The notes: generated by a model from the sequence alone, not told the origin. A stretch of DNA of 64,000 bases from an uncultured Oscillospiraceae bacterium (GCA_947630785.1 CANRIW010000002.1:62001-126000); one strand, 5' to 3'. Positions 24,593 through 34,673 are shown, counted from the stretch's first letter. Made by a program: numbers and translations.

Positions 24593-25954
24593 TCACACGA
24601 GGCAGCGGAGGATATACATCCCGTCGTGCCAGGTGTCGATGTAGATGATGCCGCGGTCGTCCACCACGCAGTCCTCGGTGGTGGCGATCATGGGGCCGGG
24701 GATGGGGATCTGGAACAGCAGCTTCTCGGGGTTCGGGGGGATGAAGTAGGCCAGCTCCTTGATGTAGTAGGGGTCGGTCACGTCGAACACCCGGAGGCCG
24801 GCGTGGAAGTAGCAGTTGTAGACGCGGTTGGGGTTGTCCTCCAGCCAGGGCTTGCCCATGGGCTCGTGGATGTTGTGGGGGCCGAAGGGGCCGGGGGCGC
24901 CGATGCCGCAGTCATTGAAGTTGGGGTAGGGGAAGTTCTCGGGTACCTCGGGATAGGGGAACTCGGCCACCAGAGTGGGGTCGGCGGGATCGGACACGTC
25001 GATCATGTGCAGGTTGTTCATGGGCTGGGCGCCCTTGTGTACGCCGTTGAGGATCTTGTCCCGGTTGAAGAAGGGGAACCGCTCGCCCTCGTTGGTCAGC
25101 ACGGCGAAGTTCCGGCCGGTGAGGCGCATATAGGTGTGGCACTGGGCCCCGTCGAACTTGCCGGCGAAGGGGGGCTGCACCATCAGCTGGGAGATGAGCT
25201 TGGGCCGGGTGGGGTCGGAGATGTCCAGGATGATGGCGCCGCCGCCGAAATAGCCCAGGTACAGCTCATTGGGCCGGTCGGCGCAGATGTTGCAGGCGTG
25301 GCACATGCCCCAGAACTTCTCGGCGTCGTGCCCCACGGCGTAGGTGCCCTCCACCATGCCGTCCTTGAACTGCTTGGGCAGCCACCAGCGGCCGGCCTCC
25401 ACGGGGTTGGAGGGGTCGGCGATGTCCAGGATGCGGACGATGAAGCCGATGAAGCCCGGGCACTCGGCGGGCATGTAGACGTACCGGCCGCCGTTGTAGG
25501 CGAAGCGGTGGACGCCCATGCCGTTGGGCAGGCCGGTGTGCCAGTGGGAGAGCAGCTTCGGGTGGATGGGGTCCTCCTTCAGGCTGTAAATTTGCAAACC
25601 GTCGTCGGCGGGGTCGCCGGGCTTGATGCCGTGGAGGAAGGGCACGCCGCCGCCCAGGGCCACGATGAGCAGGTCGTCGGCCACCTGGACCTTGGGGGTG
25701 GACTGGGCGAAGTAGATCTTGGGGTCGCTGACGTAGACGCAGCCCACCACCGTGGGCTTGGTGGGGTCGGTGACGTCCACGATGTTGACCTCCGCGCCCT
25801 TGAAGGAGCCGCAGTACATCAGATACCGGCCGCCGGTCTTGTACAGGGCCATCTGGAAGGCGTTGATGCCGTTCAGGTCGCAGAAGCCCAGGACCTCCAT
25901 GTTCTTGATATAGCCCTGATTGGTCTCGCTTTTCGCGTAGAAGGGAATAGACAT
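24593..25954 (-). CDS. LVIVD-repeat beta-propeller protein
   Basis: The 453-residue protein has repeated strands of the form V-x-I-x-DVTDP-x-P (NIVDVTDPTKP, RILDIADPSNP, IILDISDPTRP, HMIDVSDPADP, RVFDVTDP), each about 60-80 residues apart, typical of LVIVD/beta-propeller proteins. There is no signal peptide, so it should be cytoplasmic. A block HACNIC and several His/Trp-rich loops could bind metal but this is inference. It is not a selenium-binding protein by any motif I can see. Function is unknown. The start at 25954 follows GAGGAGGT and the gene has its own promoter and terminator. Confidence 0.8.
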   Translation of the reverse strand: MSIPFYAKSETNQGYIKNMEVLGFCDLNGINAFQMALYKTGGRYLMYCGSFKGAEVNIVDVTDPTKPTVVGCVYVSDPKIYFAQSTPKVQVADDLLIVALGGGVPFLHGIKPGDPADDGLQIYSLKEDPIHPKLLSHWHTGLPNGMGVHRFAYNGGRYVYMPAECPGFIGFIVRILDIADPSNPVEAGRWWLPKQFKDGMVEGTYAVGHDAEKFWGMCHACNICADRPNELYLGYFGGGAIILDISDPTRPKLISQLMVQPPFAGKFDGAQCHTYMRLTGRNFAVLTNEGERFPFFNRDKILNGVHKGAQPMNNLHMIDVSDPADPTLVAEFPYPEVPENFPYPNFNDCGIGAPGPFGPHNIHEPMGKPWLEDNPNRVYNCYFHAGLRVFDVTDPYYIKELAYFIPPNPEKLLFQIPIPGPMIATTEDCVVDDRGIIYIDTWHDGMYILRCLV

Positions 25955-25989
25955 AAAGTTACCTCCTCTGCAGGAATTTTCCTGTTTAT

Positions 25990-26018
25990 AGGTTACTCCC
26001 CGCAAACCGGTTTGTCAA
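25990..26018 (-). promoter_or_regulatory. Promoter of the LVIVD gene with a palindromic operator candidate
   Basis: On the minus strand TTGACA (26018-26013), 17-bp spacer, TAACCT (25995-25990). The spacer contains the perfect 12-bp palindrome CAAACCGGTTTG (26003-26014), overlapping the -35, a typical repressor-site position. Confidence 0.6.
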
Positions 26019-26075
26019 ATTTTTTTGCGCCAAAAAACGGGCAGTTTTTTTGGGGGATTTTCATAATTGGGGGCG

Positions 26076-27014
26076 TCAGATCATCAGCCTTGTGAACAGC
26101 CACGCCAGCCCGCCGCACACGGGGAAGGTGAGGGCCCAGGCCCCCGCCATCTCCCCCATGACCCTGGGGCTTGCCCCCCGGCCGGCGCCGCACACGGCGG
26201 CCACCTTGGCGTGGGTGGTGGACACCGGCAGCCCCAGCAGGGAGCAGGCCAGCAGCACCGTCCCCGCCCCCAGATCGGCGCACAGCCCGTCGGCGGGGGA
26301 GAGGTCCGCCAGCTCGGAGCCCACCTTTTCCACGATGGGCCGGCCCCCGCAGGCGGTGCCCAGGGCCATCACGGCGGCGGTGAGCAGGGCCAGGGGGAGG
26401 GCGCGCCTCCCGTCTCCCATGGACGCCCCCTCCGCCAGCAGGAGGAGGGCCAGGAACTTCTGCCCGTCCTGGGCCCCGTGGAGCAGGGCGGTGATTGCCG
26501 CCGCCAGCCGCTGCCACCGCTCAGGACGGCGGAGCCGGTCCCCCGCGAGACGCCGGAACAGCCGGGCGCAGGCCGCCCCCGCCGGGATGGACAGGGCCAG
26601 GGCCGCCAGCGTTTTGATCCACGCCGCCCCGTTGAGGGCCGTCAGGCCGCCCCCCAGGGCGATGGCGCTCCCGGACAGCCCCGCCAGCAGGGCGTGGCTC
26701 TCGCTGGTGGGCAGGCCGAACCGCCAGGCCAGCGCCCCCCACAGCACGATGGCCAGCATGGCGGCGGACAGGGCGGTGATCCCGTCCGTCTGAGAGGGGA
26801 AGGAGGCCAGCTCCTCCACCGTGGCGGCCACGGCGGGGAACAGCAGGCAGGAGAGGGCCGCGCCGGTGAAATTGCACACCGCCGCCATCCCCACCGCCCG
26901 CCGGAAGGGCATGGCCCCGGAGCCCACGGCGGTGGCGATGGCGTTGGGCGCGTCGGTCCAGCCGTTGACAAAGATCACCGCCAGCGCCAGCAGGCGGGGC
27001 AGAGCGCTCTTCAT
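26076..27014 (-). CDS. PiT-family inorganic phosphate transporter
   Basis: The 312-residue membrane protein has the duplicated PHO4 signatures: GWTDAPNAIATAV near the N-terminus and GLPVSTTHAKVAAV near the C-terminus, with about eight to ten hydrophobic helices between and a HGAQDGQKFLAL loop. It is a low-affinity phosphate (metal-phosphate) : proton or sodium symporter. The start at 27014 gives the best spacing from GAGGGGG; a GTG at 27020 is too close. It lacks the usual neighbouring PhoU-like DUF47 gene. Confidence 0.92.
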   Translation of the reverse strand: MKSALPRLLALAVIFVNGWTDAPNAIATAVGSGAMPFRRAVGMAAVCNFTGAALSCLLFPAVAATVEELASFPSQTDGITALSAAMLAIVLWGALAWRFGLPTSESHALLAGLSGSAIALGGGLTALNGAAWIKTLAALALSIPAGAACARLFRRLAGDRLRRPERWQRLAAAITALLHGAQDGQKFLALLLLAEGASMGDGRRALPLALLTAAVMALGTACGGRPIVEKVGSELADLSPADGLCADLGAGTVLLACSLLGLPVSTTHAKVAAVCGAGRGASPRVMGEMAGAWALTFPVCGGLAWLFTRLMI

Positions 27015-27172
27015 GGGCACACCCCCTCGGCCAAGGGTATGGCCCGCCCGTCCGGTTTAGAAGGGGACGGCAAATTTTTTCGCGAAAAATTTTGAAAAAA
27101 GAAAGGGTTTTTGTCCCTCCGCGGTGTATAAGTAAAGAGAACGATATCCCCGCGCGTAAAGGAGGCCATGTG

Positions 27173-28177
27173 ATGAACGTTCGCGAACGCACCCAGGAGC
27201 TGGAGCGGCAGACCCTGTCGCCCCGGGCCTGCCTGTCGGAAAACTCAAAGGGGAGGGCGGTGCCCATCCCCGACGACCCCATGCGCACCTGCTTCCAGCG
27301 GGACGTGGACCGGGTGGTCCACAGCAAGGCGTTCCGCCGGCTGAAGCACAAGACCCAGGTGTTCCTCCAGCCCGAGGGGGACCACTACCGCACCCGCATG
27401 ACCCACACCCTGGAGGTCTCCCGCATCGCCCGGACCATGGCCCGGGGCCTGCGGCTCAATGAGGACCTTACCGAGGCGGCCGCCCTGGGGCACGATTTGG
27501 GCCACACCCCCTTCGGCCACGCCGGGGAGCGGGCGTTGGCGAGGATGGTGTCCGGCGGCTTCAAGCACTATGAGCAGTCCCTGCGGGTGGTGGACCGGCT
27601 GGAGAACGACGGGGCCGGCCTGAACCTGTGCCAGGAGGTCCGCAGCGGCATCCTCTGCCACACCAGGGGCCCCGCGGCCGACACCCTGGAGGGCCAGCTG
27701 GTCCGCTTTGCCGACAAGATCGCCTACATCAACCACGACATCGACGACGCCCTCCGGGGCGGGGTCATCTTCCCCACCGACATCCCGGTGGCCATCTCGC
27801 AGGTGCTGGGCTACACCCACGGGGAGCGCATCGCCGCCCTGGTGCAGGACGTGGTGGACGCCAGCGCGGACAGCGATACCATCCGCCAGTCCGACCAGGT
27901 GGGCCGTGCCATGGCGGAGCTGGAGCAGTTCATGTTCGATGCGGTCTACACCAACCCCCTGGCCAAGGGGGAGGAGGGCAAGGCGGAGCACATGATCTGC
28001 CTGCTGTTCGAGTATTACAGCAAGCACACCGACCAGCTGCCCCCGGAGTACCAGGAAATTTTGATCCAGGAGGGCACCGAGCGGGCGGTGACCGACTACA
28101 TCGCCGGCATGACCGACACCTACGCGGTGGAGACCTTCGGCCGGCTGTTCGTCCCCATGGGCTGGATGGTGAAGTGA
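27173..28177 (+). CDS. dgt: Deoxyguanosinetriphosphate triphosphohydrolase-like HD enzyme
   Basis: The 334-residue enzyme has the HD-domain metal ligands in order: RMTHTLEVSRIARTMA, LGHDLGHTPFGHAGE, and the later ADKIAYINHDIDDAL block. The N-terminal FQRDVDRVVHSKAFRRLKHKTQV region is typical of the dGTPase family upstream of dnaG in Clostridia. The start at 27173 follows AAAGGAGG; an ATG at 27168 would be followed by a stop. The exact nucleotide preference is not visible. It begins a run dgt-yigZ-dnaG-sigA. Confidence 0.93.
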   Translation: MNVRERTQELERQTLSPRACLSENSKGRAVPIPDDPMRTCFQRDVDRVVHSKAFRRLKHKTQVFLQPEGDHYRTRMTHTLEVSRIARTMARGLRLNEDLTEAAALGHDLGHTPFGHAGERALARMVSGGFKHYEQSLRVVDRLENDGAGLNLCQEVRSGILCHTRGPAADTLEGQLVRFADKIAYINHDIDDALRGGVIFPTDIPVAISQVLGYTHGERIAALVQDVVDASADSDTIRQSDQVGRAMAELEQFMFDAVYTNPLAKGEEGKAEHMICLLFEYYSKHTDQLPPEYQEILIQEGTERAVTDYIAGMTDTYAVETFGRLFVPMGWMVK

Positions 28178-28178
28178 C

Positions 28179-28808
28179 GTGACGGAATATCTGGTCCCCA
28201 CCAGGGCGGCCTCGGCGGAGTTCACCGAGAAGCGCTCCACCTTCATTGGCCAGGTGTGGCCGGTGGACAGCGAGGAGCAGGCCCGGGCCCGGATCGAGGA
28301 GACCAAAAAGAAATACCACGACGCCCGGCACAACTGCTGGTGCTATCTGGTGAAGGACGGCCCGGTGCGCTACTCCGACGACGGAGAGCCCCAGGGCACC
28401 GCCGGCCAGCCCATGCTGGCGGTGTTCCAGAAGGAGGGGGTCACCGGCGTGTGCTGCGTGGTCACCCGGTACTTCGGCGGGGTGCTGCTGGGGGCGGGGG
28501 GCCTGGTCCGGGCCTACACCCAGGCCGCCAAGGACGCCCTGGACGCCGCCGGCGTCTCCGTGGTGCGCCGGTGGGTGGAGCTGGCGGTGGACTGCCCTTA
28601 CAGCTTTTTGGAGCGGGTGAAGAACGAGTGCGCCGCCCTGGGGGGCGCGGTGGGGGAGATCGGGTACGCCGCCGCCGTCACCGTCCGCGCCCTGCTGCCC
28701 GAGGAGCGGGCGGGGGAGTTTGCCGCCCGGATGATCGAGCTGTCCGCCGGGGCCTTTACCGCCGTGGAGCTGGGCGAGGTCCTCAAGGCGGTCCCCGTTT
28801 CCGGCTGA
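28179..28808 (+). CDS. YigZ / IMPACT (UPF0029) family protein
   Basis: The 209-residue protein has the N-terminal IMPACT domain (AEFTEKRSTFIGQ, YHDARHNCWCYLV, DDGEPQGTAGQPML, VTRYFGGVLLGAGGLVRAY) and a C-terminal EF-G-domain-V-like part. Bacterial members are of uncertain function; the fold suggests nucleic acid or ribosome binding. Start is GTG at 28179, one base after the dgt stop codon, so the two are co-translated. Confidence 0.92.
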   Translation: MTEYLVPTRAASAEFTEKRSTFIGQVWPVDSEEQARARIEETKKKYHDARHNCWCYLVKDGPVRYSDDGEPQGTAGQPMLAVFQKEGVTGVCCVVTRYFGGVLLGAGGLVRAYTQAAKDALDAAGVSVVRRWVELAVDCPYSFLERVKNECAALGGAVGEIGYAAAVTVRALLPEERAGEFAARMIELSAGAFTAVELGEVLKAVPVSG

Positions 28809-28866
28809 ACGGAGAAAAAATGTGATAAAACGGGCCCGTTTTGGCTAATATGCAGGGGGTGAGACC

Positions 28867-30648
28867 GTGGCCATCCCAGAGCGATTTCTGGATGAACTGA
28901 ACGACCGGCTGGACATCGTGGACGTGGTCTCGGCCTACGTGCCCCTGACCAAAAAGGGGGCCAACCACTGGGGCCTGTGCCCCTTCCACCATGAGAAGAC
29001 CCCCTCGTTTTCGGTGAACGAGTCCAAACAGATCTTCCACTGCTTCGGCTGCGGCAAGGGGGGCGGGGCCATCCGATTCGTCATGGAGATGGAGAGCCTG
29101 TCCTTCCCCGACGCGGTGCGCAAGCTGGCGGAGCAGGCGGGGATGACCGTGCCCGAGGAGGATGCCGCCGACGGCCGCTGGCGGGAGCGGCGGAAGCGCA
29201 TCCTGGAGCTGAACAGGGAGGCCGCCCGGTTCTACCGGGAGACGCTGTCCAAACCGGAGGGGGCGGCGGTGGCGGCCTACATCCGGGACAAACGGCGGAT
29301 CAGCCCCAAGTTCTCCGCCCGGTTCGGCCTGGGGGCCGCCCCCGACGCCTGGGACACCCTCATCAAAGCCATGGCGGAGAAGGGCTACGATAAGGCGGAC
29401 CTGATCGAGGCGGGCCTTGCCGTGGCGGGCAAAAACGGCGGCGTCTATGACAAATACCGCAACCGGCTCATGCTCCCCGTCATCGACGTGCGGGGGGACG
29501 TGATCGGCTTCACCAGCCGGGTGATGGACGACTCCACCCCAAAATATCTGAACACCCCGGAGACCGCCATATTTAAGAAGCGGTCCATCCTCTACGGGCT
29601 GAACTACGCCAAGAACACCAAGCGGCCCAACTTCATCCTGGTGGAGGGCAATATCGACGTGATCACCATGCACCAGGCGGGGTTCGACAACACCGTGGCC
29701 ACCATGGGCACCGCCCTCACCGAGGAGCACATCCGCATCCTGGGCAAGTACACCCGGGAGCTGGTGCTCTGCCTGGACAACGACGCCGCCGGCGAGGACG
29801 CCACCCAGCGGGCCATCGCCCTGCTGAAAAACGCGGACATCGCTGTAAAGGTACTGCGCCTGCCACGCCGCCGGACAGAGGACGGGGAGCTGGTGAAGCA
29901 GGACCCGGACGACTACATCAAGAACCACGGCCCGGAGGCCTTCCAGGCCCTGCTGGAGCGGAGCGCCAACTCGGTGGAGTACCGGCTGGCCGCCCTGGAG
30001 GGCCAGTTCGACCTGAAACGGGACGACCAGCGGGCCCAGTACCTCCAGGCCGCGGCGGCGGTGATCGCCTCCCTGGCCAGCCCCGTGGAGCGGGAGATCT
30101 ACGGCGGCCGGTGCGCCGAGACCGCCGGCGTCAGCCGCCAGGCGGTGCTGGACGAGGTGGACCGCCTCCGCAGGCGGAAGCGCCGGCAGGACAGGAAGGA
30201 CGAGGAGCGCCGGAGCATGGCCCCCGCCCGCCAGCTCCAGCCCAGAGAGCGGGAGCTGCGCTACGCCGACGTCCGCTCCGCCCGGGCGGAGGAGGGCGTC
30301 ATCCGGGTGGTCCTGTTGGACGGGGACTTCTTTACACAGCTGGACGGCCTGGAGCCGGAGGACTTCTCCTCGCCCCTGCTGGGGAAGGCATACGGCGCCC
30401 TGCGGCGGCGCTGGCGGGAGGGGAGACGGCTGTCCTTCTCCGCCCTGGAGGGGGAGTGCTCCCCGGCGGAGCTGGACCAGCTCTCCGCCATCCTCCAGGA
30501 GCCCCAGCCCCGGAACACCGCCCAGGCCGCTCTGGACGACTTCAAACAGACCATCCTGGCCCAAAAGGGCCGGAAGGACATACACAGCGCCCAGGACCTG
30601 AAGGCCCTGCGGGACGCGCTGAAACAGAAAAAAGGATATGGAGGATGA
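28867..30648 (+). CDS. dnaG: DNA primase
   Basis: The 593-residue protein has the CHC2 zinc finger (Cys38, His41, Cys59, Cys62), the RNA polymerase-like catalytic core and TOPRIM domain ([13 protein letters not shown] and [11 protein letters not shown]), and a C-terminal helicase-binding domain. The TOPRIM motif reads EGNIDV rather than the common EGYMDV; the catalytic Glu and Asp are present. Start is GTG at 28867 with CAGGGGGTGAG upstream. It overlaps the possible upstream start of sigA and is clearly in one operon with it. Confidence 0.96.
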   Translation: MAIPERFLDELNDRLDIVDVVSAYVPLTKKGANHWGLCPFHHEKTPSFSVNESKQIFHCFGCGKGGGAIRFVMEMESLSFPDAVRKLAEQAGMTVPEEDAADGRWRERRKRILELNREAARFYRETLSKPEGAAVAAYIRDKRRISPKFSARFGLGAAPDAWDTLIKAMAEKGYDKADLIEAGLAVAGKNGGVYDKYRNRLMLPVIDVRGDVIGFTSRVMDDSTPKYLNTPETAIFKKRSILYGLNYAKNTKRPNFILVEGNIDVITMHQAGFDNTVATMGTALTEEHIRILGKYTRELVLCLDNDAAGEDATQRAIALLKNADIAVKVLRLPRRRTEDGELVKQDPDDYIKNHGPEAFQALLERSANSVEYRLAALEGQFDLKRDDQRAQYLQAAAAVIASLASPVEREIYGGRCAETAGVSRQAVLDEVDRLRRRKRRQDRKDEERRSMAPARQLQPRERELRYADVRSARAEEGVIRVVLLDGDFFTQLDGLEPEDFSSPLLGKAYGALRRRWREGRRLSFSALEGECSPAELDQLSAILQEPQPRNTAQAALDDFKQTILAQKGRKDIHSAQDLKALRDALKQKKGYGG

Positions 30649-30653
30649 GGACC

Positions 30654-31958
30654 ATGAGCGAGAAGAAAAAGAACGGCAAGAAGCAGGAGACCGTCACCAT
30701 CCAGGTGAGCCCCGAGAAGCTGGAGGCCGCCAAGCAGGAGCTGGCCAAGATGGTGGAGGGCGTGGCCGGAGGCGAGAAGCTGCTGGAGCTGGTGGACGCC
30801 GGTTACAAGAAGGGAAAGCTGTCCTCCGGCGAGCTGATGGAGGCCATGGACTCTCTGAACCTGGAGACCGAACAGTTCGACAAGATCTACGACGTGCTGG
30901 AGAACCTGGGGGTGGATACCGCCGCCGAGGAGGACTTCCCCCCCATGCTGGACGACGATCTGACGCCCCCCGTGGACGAGCTGGAGGACCTGCCCGAGGA
31001 GGAGATCGTGGACCCCAACGCCATGCTGGACGCCTTCGCCATCGACGACCCGGTGCGGATGTATCTGAAGGAGATCGGCAAGGTGGACCTGCTCACCCCC
31101 GAGCGGGAGGTGGAGCTGGCCCAGGTCATGGACGCCGGCAACGCCGCCAAAGAGCAGCTGGAGGAGCTCACCGCCGGGGAAGAGGAGGTGCCCGAGGAGG
31201 TCAAAGCCGAGCTGGACAAGGCGATCCGGGCCGGCGAGCGGGCCAAGCAGCAGCTGGCCGAGGCCAACCTCCGCCTGGTGGTGTCCATCGCCAAGCGGTA
31301 CGTGGGCCGGGGGATGCTGTTCCTGGACCTGATCCAGGAGGGCAATCTGGGCCTGATCAAGGCGGTGGAGAAGTTCGACTACACCAAGGGCTACAAGTTC
31401 TCCACCTACGCCACCTGGTGGATCCGGCAGGCCATCACCCGGGCCATCGCCGACCAGGCCCGGACCATCCGCATCCCCGTGCATATGGTGGAGACCATCA
31501 ACAAGGTCATCCGGGTGAACCGGCAGCTCCTCCAGGAGCTGGGCCACGACCCCACCCCCGAGGAGACCGCCGCCGAGATGAACATGCCCGTGGACAAGGT
31601 CCGGGAGATCCTGAAGATCGCCCAGGAGCCCGTGTCCATGGAGACCCCCATCGGCGAGGAGGAGGACTCCCACCTGGGCGACTTCATCGAGGACGAGAGC
31701 GCCTCCGAGCCCTCCGAGGTGGCCTCCTTCACCCTGCTCAAGGAGCAGCTGGTGGAGGTGCTGTCCACCCTGACCCCCAGGGAGGAGAAGGTGCTGAAGC
31801 TCCGCTTCGGCATCGAGGACGGCCGCACCCGCACCCTGGAGGAGGTGGGCCGGGAGTTCAACGTGACCCGTGAGCGCATCCGCCAGATCGAGGCAAAGGC
31901 CCTGCGGAAGCTCCGCCACCCCAGCCGGAGCAAGAAGCTGAAGGACTTTCTGAACTGA
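30654..31958 (+). CDS. sigA: Primary RNA polymerase sigma factor
   Basis: The 434-residue protein has a sigma region 1.1-like N-terminus, region 1.2 ([17 protein letters not shown]), region 2 ([59 protein letters not shown]), region 3 and region 4 with its helix-turn-helix ([20 protein letters not shown]). This is the housekeeping sigma. The start at 30654 is chosen because GGAGG at 30640-30644 is nine bases away; an ATG at 30645 touches it. Short charged insert [14 protein letters not shown] in region 1.1 differs from Bacillus. A strong terminator follows. Confidence 0.97.
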   Translation: MSEKKKNGKKQETVTIQVSPEKLEAAKQELAKMVEGVAGGEKLLELVDAGYKKGKLSSGELMEAMDSLNLETEQFDKIYDVLENLGVDTAAEEDFPPMLDDDLTPPVDELEDLPEEEIVDPNAMLDAFAIDDPVRMYLKEIGKVDLLTPEREVELAQVMDAGNAAKEQLEELTAGEEEVPEEVKAELDKAIRAGERAKQQLAEANLRLVVSIAKRYVGRGMLFLDLIQEGNLGLIKAVEKFDYTKGYKFSTYATWWIRQAITRAIADQARTIRIPVHMVETINKVIRVNRQLLQELGHDPTPEETAAEMNMPVDKVREILKIAQEPVSMETPIGEEEDSHLGDFIEDESASEPSEVASFTLLKEQLVEVLSTLTPREEKVLKLRFGIEDGRTRTLEEVGREFNVTRERIRQIEAKALRKLRHPSRSKKLKDFLN

Positions 31959-31969
31959 GCGCGGACAAG

Positions 31970-32007
31970 AAAAGAGCCGCCTGTCGGTGACAGGCGGCCC
32001 TCTTTTT
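31970..32007. terminator. Bidirectional terminator between sigA and the SLH gene
   Basis: GCCGCCTGTC (31976-31985), loop GGT, GACAGGCGGC (31989-31998), with AAAAGAG before and CTCTTTTT after. It serves the converging sigA and SLH genes. Confidence 0.92.
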
Positions 32008-32011
32008 GAGT

Positions 32012-33508
32012 TCAGGCGAATTTCTCGCAGTAGCGCATGACCATGGCGGCGGTTTGGGCGCGGATGGCGCCGTCCCGCGGCAGCAGCTTGCCGCCGCTGC
32101 CGGTGATGATGCCGTTTTCCACCGCCCAGGCGATGGCCTCCGGGAAGTCCGTCCAGCTGTGGATGGAGGACTTGTCGGGGAACGCGTCCAGGACGGAGAG
32201 GTCCGCCTCAGGCCTGCCCTGCAGCCGGTACAGCATCACGGCCAGCTGTTCTCTGGTGATGTCGCCGTTGGGGTCCTCGCCGTTGGAGACACCGTTTGCC
32301 TGGGCCCAATCCATGCCGGCCTGGAACCAGGGGGAGCTGCCGGCGGTGTCCACGCCGGAGTGGCGGGCCAGGATGGTCATGACCATGCCGCGGGTGGTGG
32401 GGGCGTTCGGGGAGAATACCCCGTCGCCGGTACCGTTCATCAGGCCGCTCTCCACGACGAAGTCCACCGCGTCGGCAAACCAGTCGCCGGAGGTCACATC
32501 GGTGAAGGCGGGGGGCTCGGGATCGGGCTCGGGGTCGGGGTCGTCAGGCGCGGGCGCCGGACCCATGACTTGCGTGTAGGTGACACAGACCGTGCTGCCG
32601 TCGGCGGCGGTGAAAGTGAGAAGGTCGTACATCATGACGGCATTCGAGCCCCACTCCTCACTGTAGTAGGTATAGGCAAAGAACGGGCTGTCGGTGTTGG
32701 TCTCGCCATCAATGAACGCAGCCAGGATATGCTCGCCCGCGGCGACCTTCACAGGCTTCTCTTCGGACTGAAGAGCAAACGCGCCGGAGGGGGTGACGTC
32801 CCAGGCCAGATATCCCGCCCCGGTGACGGCCTTGTCCACTGTGATCATGTCGGTATCATCGACGATGACGGCGGTGACCTGCCGGTCCTCCCCGTCGATG
32901 TTCACGACGCCCTCCTTGAGGTAGGCGTTCGGGAAGACCGCCGTCGCCACGGAGCCGTCGTCGGCCCGCAGCTCCTGCTCCACATCGCCCGTGACCGGCG
33001 CCGGACCCATGGCTTGCGCGTAGGTGACGCAGACCGTGCTGCCGTCGGCGGCGGTGAAGGTGAGGAGGTCGTACATCATGACGGCATCCGCGCCCCACTC
33101 CTCACTGTAGTAGGTATAGGCAAAGAACGGGCTGTCGGTGTTGGTCTCGCCATCAATGAACGCAGCCAGGATATGCTCGCCCGCGGCGACCTTCACAGGC
33201 TTCTCTTCGGACTGAAGAGCAAACGCGCCGGAGGGGGTGACGTCCCAGGCCAGATATCCCGCCCCGGTGACGGCCTTGTCCACTGTGATCATGTCGGTAT
33301 CATCGACGATGACGGCGGTGACCTGCCGGTCCTCCCCGTCGATGTTCACGACGCCCTCCTTGAGGTAGGCGTTCGGGAAGACCGCCGTCGCCACGGAGCC
33401 GTCGTCGGCCTTCAGCTCCAGCTCCACGGCGCCCGTGTCAGCCAGAGCCATCGTGAACAGGCAGGGAAGGAGCGCGAGAGCGAGAAGCACGCTGAGAACT
33501 TTCTTCAT
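32012..33508 (-). CDS. Surface protein with two duplicated domains and three SLH motifs
   Basis: The 498-residue protein has a Sec signal peptide (MKKVLSVLLALALLPC..MALA, cleavage near residue 23), two nearly identical ~148-residue domains of unknown fold (each from ELKADDGSVATAVF to CVTYAQAMGPAP), a PDPEPDPEP linker, and three S-layer homology motifs at the C-terminus (FTDVTSGDWFADAVDF, WFQAGMDWAQANGVSN, and FPDKSSIHSWTDFPEAI). SLH motifs anchor proteins to secondary cell wall polymer. The start at 33508 follows AAAGGAGG; the frame upstream of it has no signal peptide. It is monocistronic. Confidence 0.88.
   Translation of the reverse strand: MKKVLSVLLALALLPCLFTMALADTGAVELELKADDGSVATAVFPNAYLKEGVVNIDGEDRQVTAVIVDDTDMITVDKAVTGAGYLAWDVTPSGAFALQSEEKPVKVAAGEHILAAFIDGETNTDSPFFAYTYYSEEWGADAVMMYDLLTFTAADGSTVCVTYAQAMGPAPVTGDVEQELRADDGSVATAVFPNAYLKEGVVNIDGEDRQVTAVIVDDTDMITVDKAVTGAGYLAWDVTPSGAFALQSEEKPVKVAAGEHILAAFIDGETNTDSPFFAYTYYSEEWGSNAVMMYDLLTFTAADGSTVCVTYTQVMGPAPAPDDPDPEPDPEPPAFTDVTSGDWFADAVDFVVESGLMNGTGDGVFSPNAPTTRGMVMTILARHSGVDTAGSSPWFQAGMDWAQANGVSNGEDPNGDITREQLAVMLYRLQGRPEADLSVLDAFPDKSSIHSWTDFPEAIAWAVENGIITGSGGKLLPRDGAIRAQTAAMVMRYCEKFA
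32561..33420. repeat. Tandem 444-bp direct repeat inside the SLH gene
   Basis: ACCCATG..GTAGGTGAC recurs at 32561 and 33005 (period 444 bp, 148 codons). The two units differ at only scattered bases, including at silent positions, over about 415 bases, so the duplication is recent or kept uniform by recombination. Loss or gain of a unit would keep the frame. Confidence 0.92.
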
Positions 33509-33699
33509 GTGGTTTCCTCCTTTTGATATGGTGTAGTTTTTCAAATATTTTTGCCGGCAGGGGTTTGCCCTCAGATAATACTTGATTTTTCCGATTTTAA
33601 TTGGTATACTGAATTTTACAAGAACCCCCATGGGTTTTATAAAAGTACACATTTTTGAAAGATCTGACCTTCTTCGACCTCTGCACTTTTGATTTCGAC

Positions 33700-33737
33700 A
33701 AAAGCAGGAGCCGCCCTCACGGGCGGCTCCTGCTTTT
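33700..33737. terminator. Bidirectional terminator after the pseudouridine synthase gene
   Basis: A 17-bp perfect stem (33700-33716 with 33721-33737, loop TCAC) starting AAAA and ending TTTT. The remaining gap to the SLH start (33509-33699) is AT-rich leader/promoter DNA without a clear promoter match. Confidence 0.93.
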
Positions 33738-33752
33738 CTGCGGACCGGACGC

Positions 33753-34637
33753 TTATTTGAACACCCGGTTGAAGTCCCGGGGCATTTTGGCGGTGAAGGT
33801 GACAGGCTCCCCGGTGGCGGGGTGGACGAAGGACAGCTCGTTGGCGTGGAGGCACAGCCGGCCGATGGGGTTGGTGCGGGCGCCGTACTGCTTGTCCCCG
33901 GCGATGGGGCAGCCCTTTTCCTTCATGTGGACCCGGATCTGGTTCTTCCGGCCGGTGTCGATGGAGATATCCAGCAGGGAGTAGCCGTTGCCGGTCCGCT
34001 TGATCTCGTAGTTGGTGATGGCCTCCTTGGCGTTGGGCCCCGGCCGGCCGGAGAAGGACAGGTGGGTCTCCGTCTCGATGAGCCAGCTGCGGATGGTGTC
34101 CCGCTCCGGTTTGGGGACGCCCTCCACCACCGCCAGATAGCCCCGGCGGGTGACGATGTCGTTCCAGTTCTTCTGGAACAGCTCCTTGGTCTCCGGGTCC
34201 CTGGCGAACATCATCACGCCGGAGGTGTCCCGGTCCAGCCGGTGGACCACATAGATCCGGTTTTTGACGTGCCGGGTCTTGACATAGTCGGTGACGATGT
34301 GGTAGGCGGTGCGCTCCTTCTCCCGCTCATTGGCCACGGACAGCAGCCTGGCGGGCTTGTTCACCACGATCAGGTGCTCGTCCTCGTAGAGCAGGGGGAA
34401 GGGCAGCGCGTCGGTCCTGGGGGCGGAGAAGGCCAGGATGGTCACCGTCTGGCCGGGGGAGAGGGGCTCGTCGAACCGGGAGACGGGCCGGCCGTCGATG
34501 GCCACCAGCCGCCGGGACAGCAGGGATTTGATGTTGTTGCGGCTCTTGCCCTTCACGTGTTCCAGCAGGAAGGGGAGCAGGGTGGAGGGCTCCTCCACCG
34601 GGTAATTCACGGCCTCGTGTCTGGTGAAATGATCCAT
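33753..34637 (-). CDS. RluA-family RNA pseudouridine synthase
   Basis: The 294-residue protein has an N-terminal S4 RNA-binding domain (LLPFLLEHVKGKSRNNIKSL.., about residues 15-75) and the RluA catalytic domain with HRLDRDTSGVMMFARD around the catalytic Asp (about residue 138). It should modify uridines in rRNA or tRNA; the site cannot be told from sequence (RluD-like or RluC-like). The start at 34637 follows AAAGGCGG. A small repeat copy lies directly upstream in its leader. Confidence 0.92.
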   Translation of the reverse strand: MDHFTRHEAVNYPVEEPSTLLPFLLEHVKGKSRNNIKSLLSRRLVAIDGRPVSRFDEPLSPGQTVTILAFSAPRTDALPFPLLYEDEHLIVVNKPARLLSVANEREKERTAYHIVTDYVKTRHVKNRIYVVHRLDRDTSGVMMFARDPETKELFQKNWNDIVTRRGYLAVVEGVPKPERDTIRSWLIETETHLSFSGRPGPNAKEAITNYEIKRTGNGYSLLDISIDTGRKNQIRVHMKEKGCPIAGDKQYGARTNPIGRLCLHANELSFVHPATGEPVTFTAKMPRDFNRVFK

Positions 34638-34673
34638 AGGGATACCGCCTTTGAGCAGAATGGTTGAAGGGCG

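Noticed and set aside
24593..25954. Selenium-binding protein (SBP56) for the beta-propeller gene
   Set aside because: The repeats are of LVIVD type and no SBP56 signature is visible.
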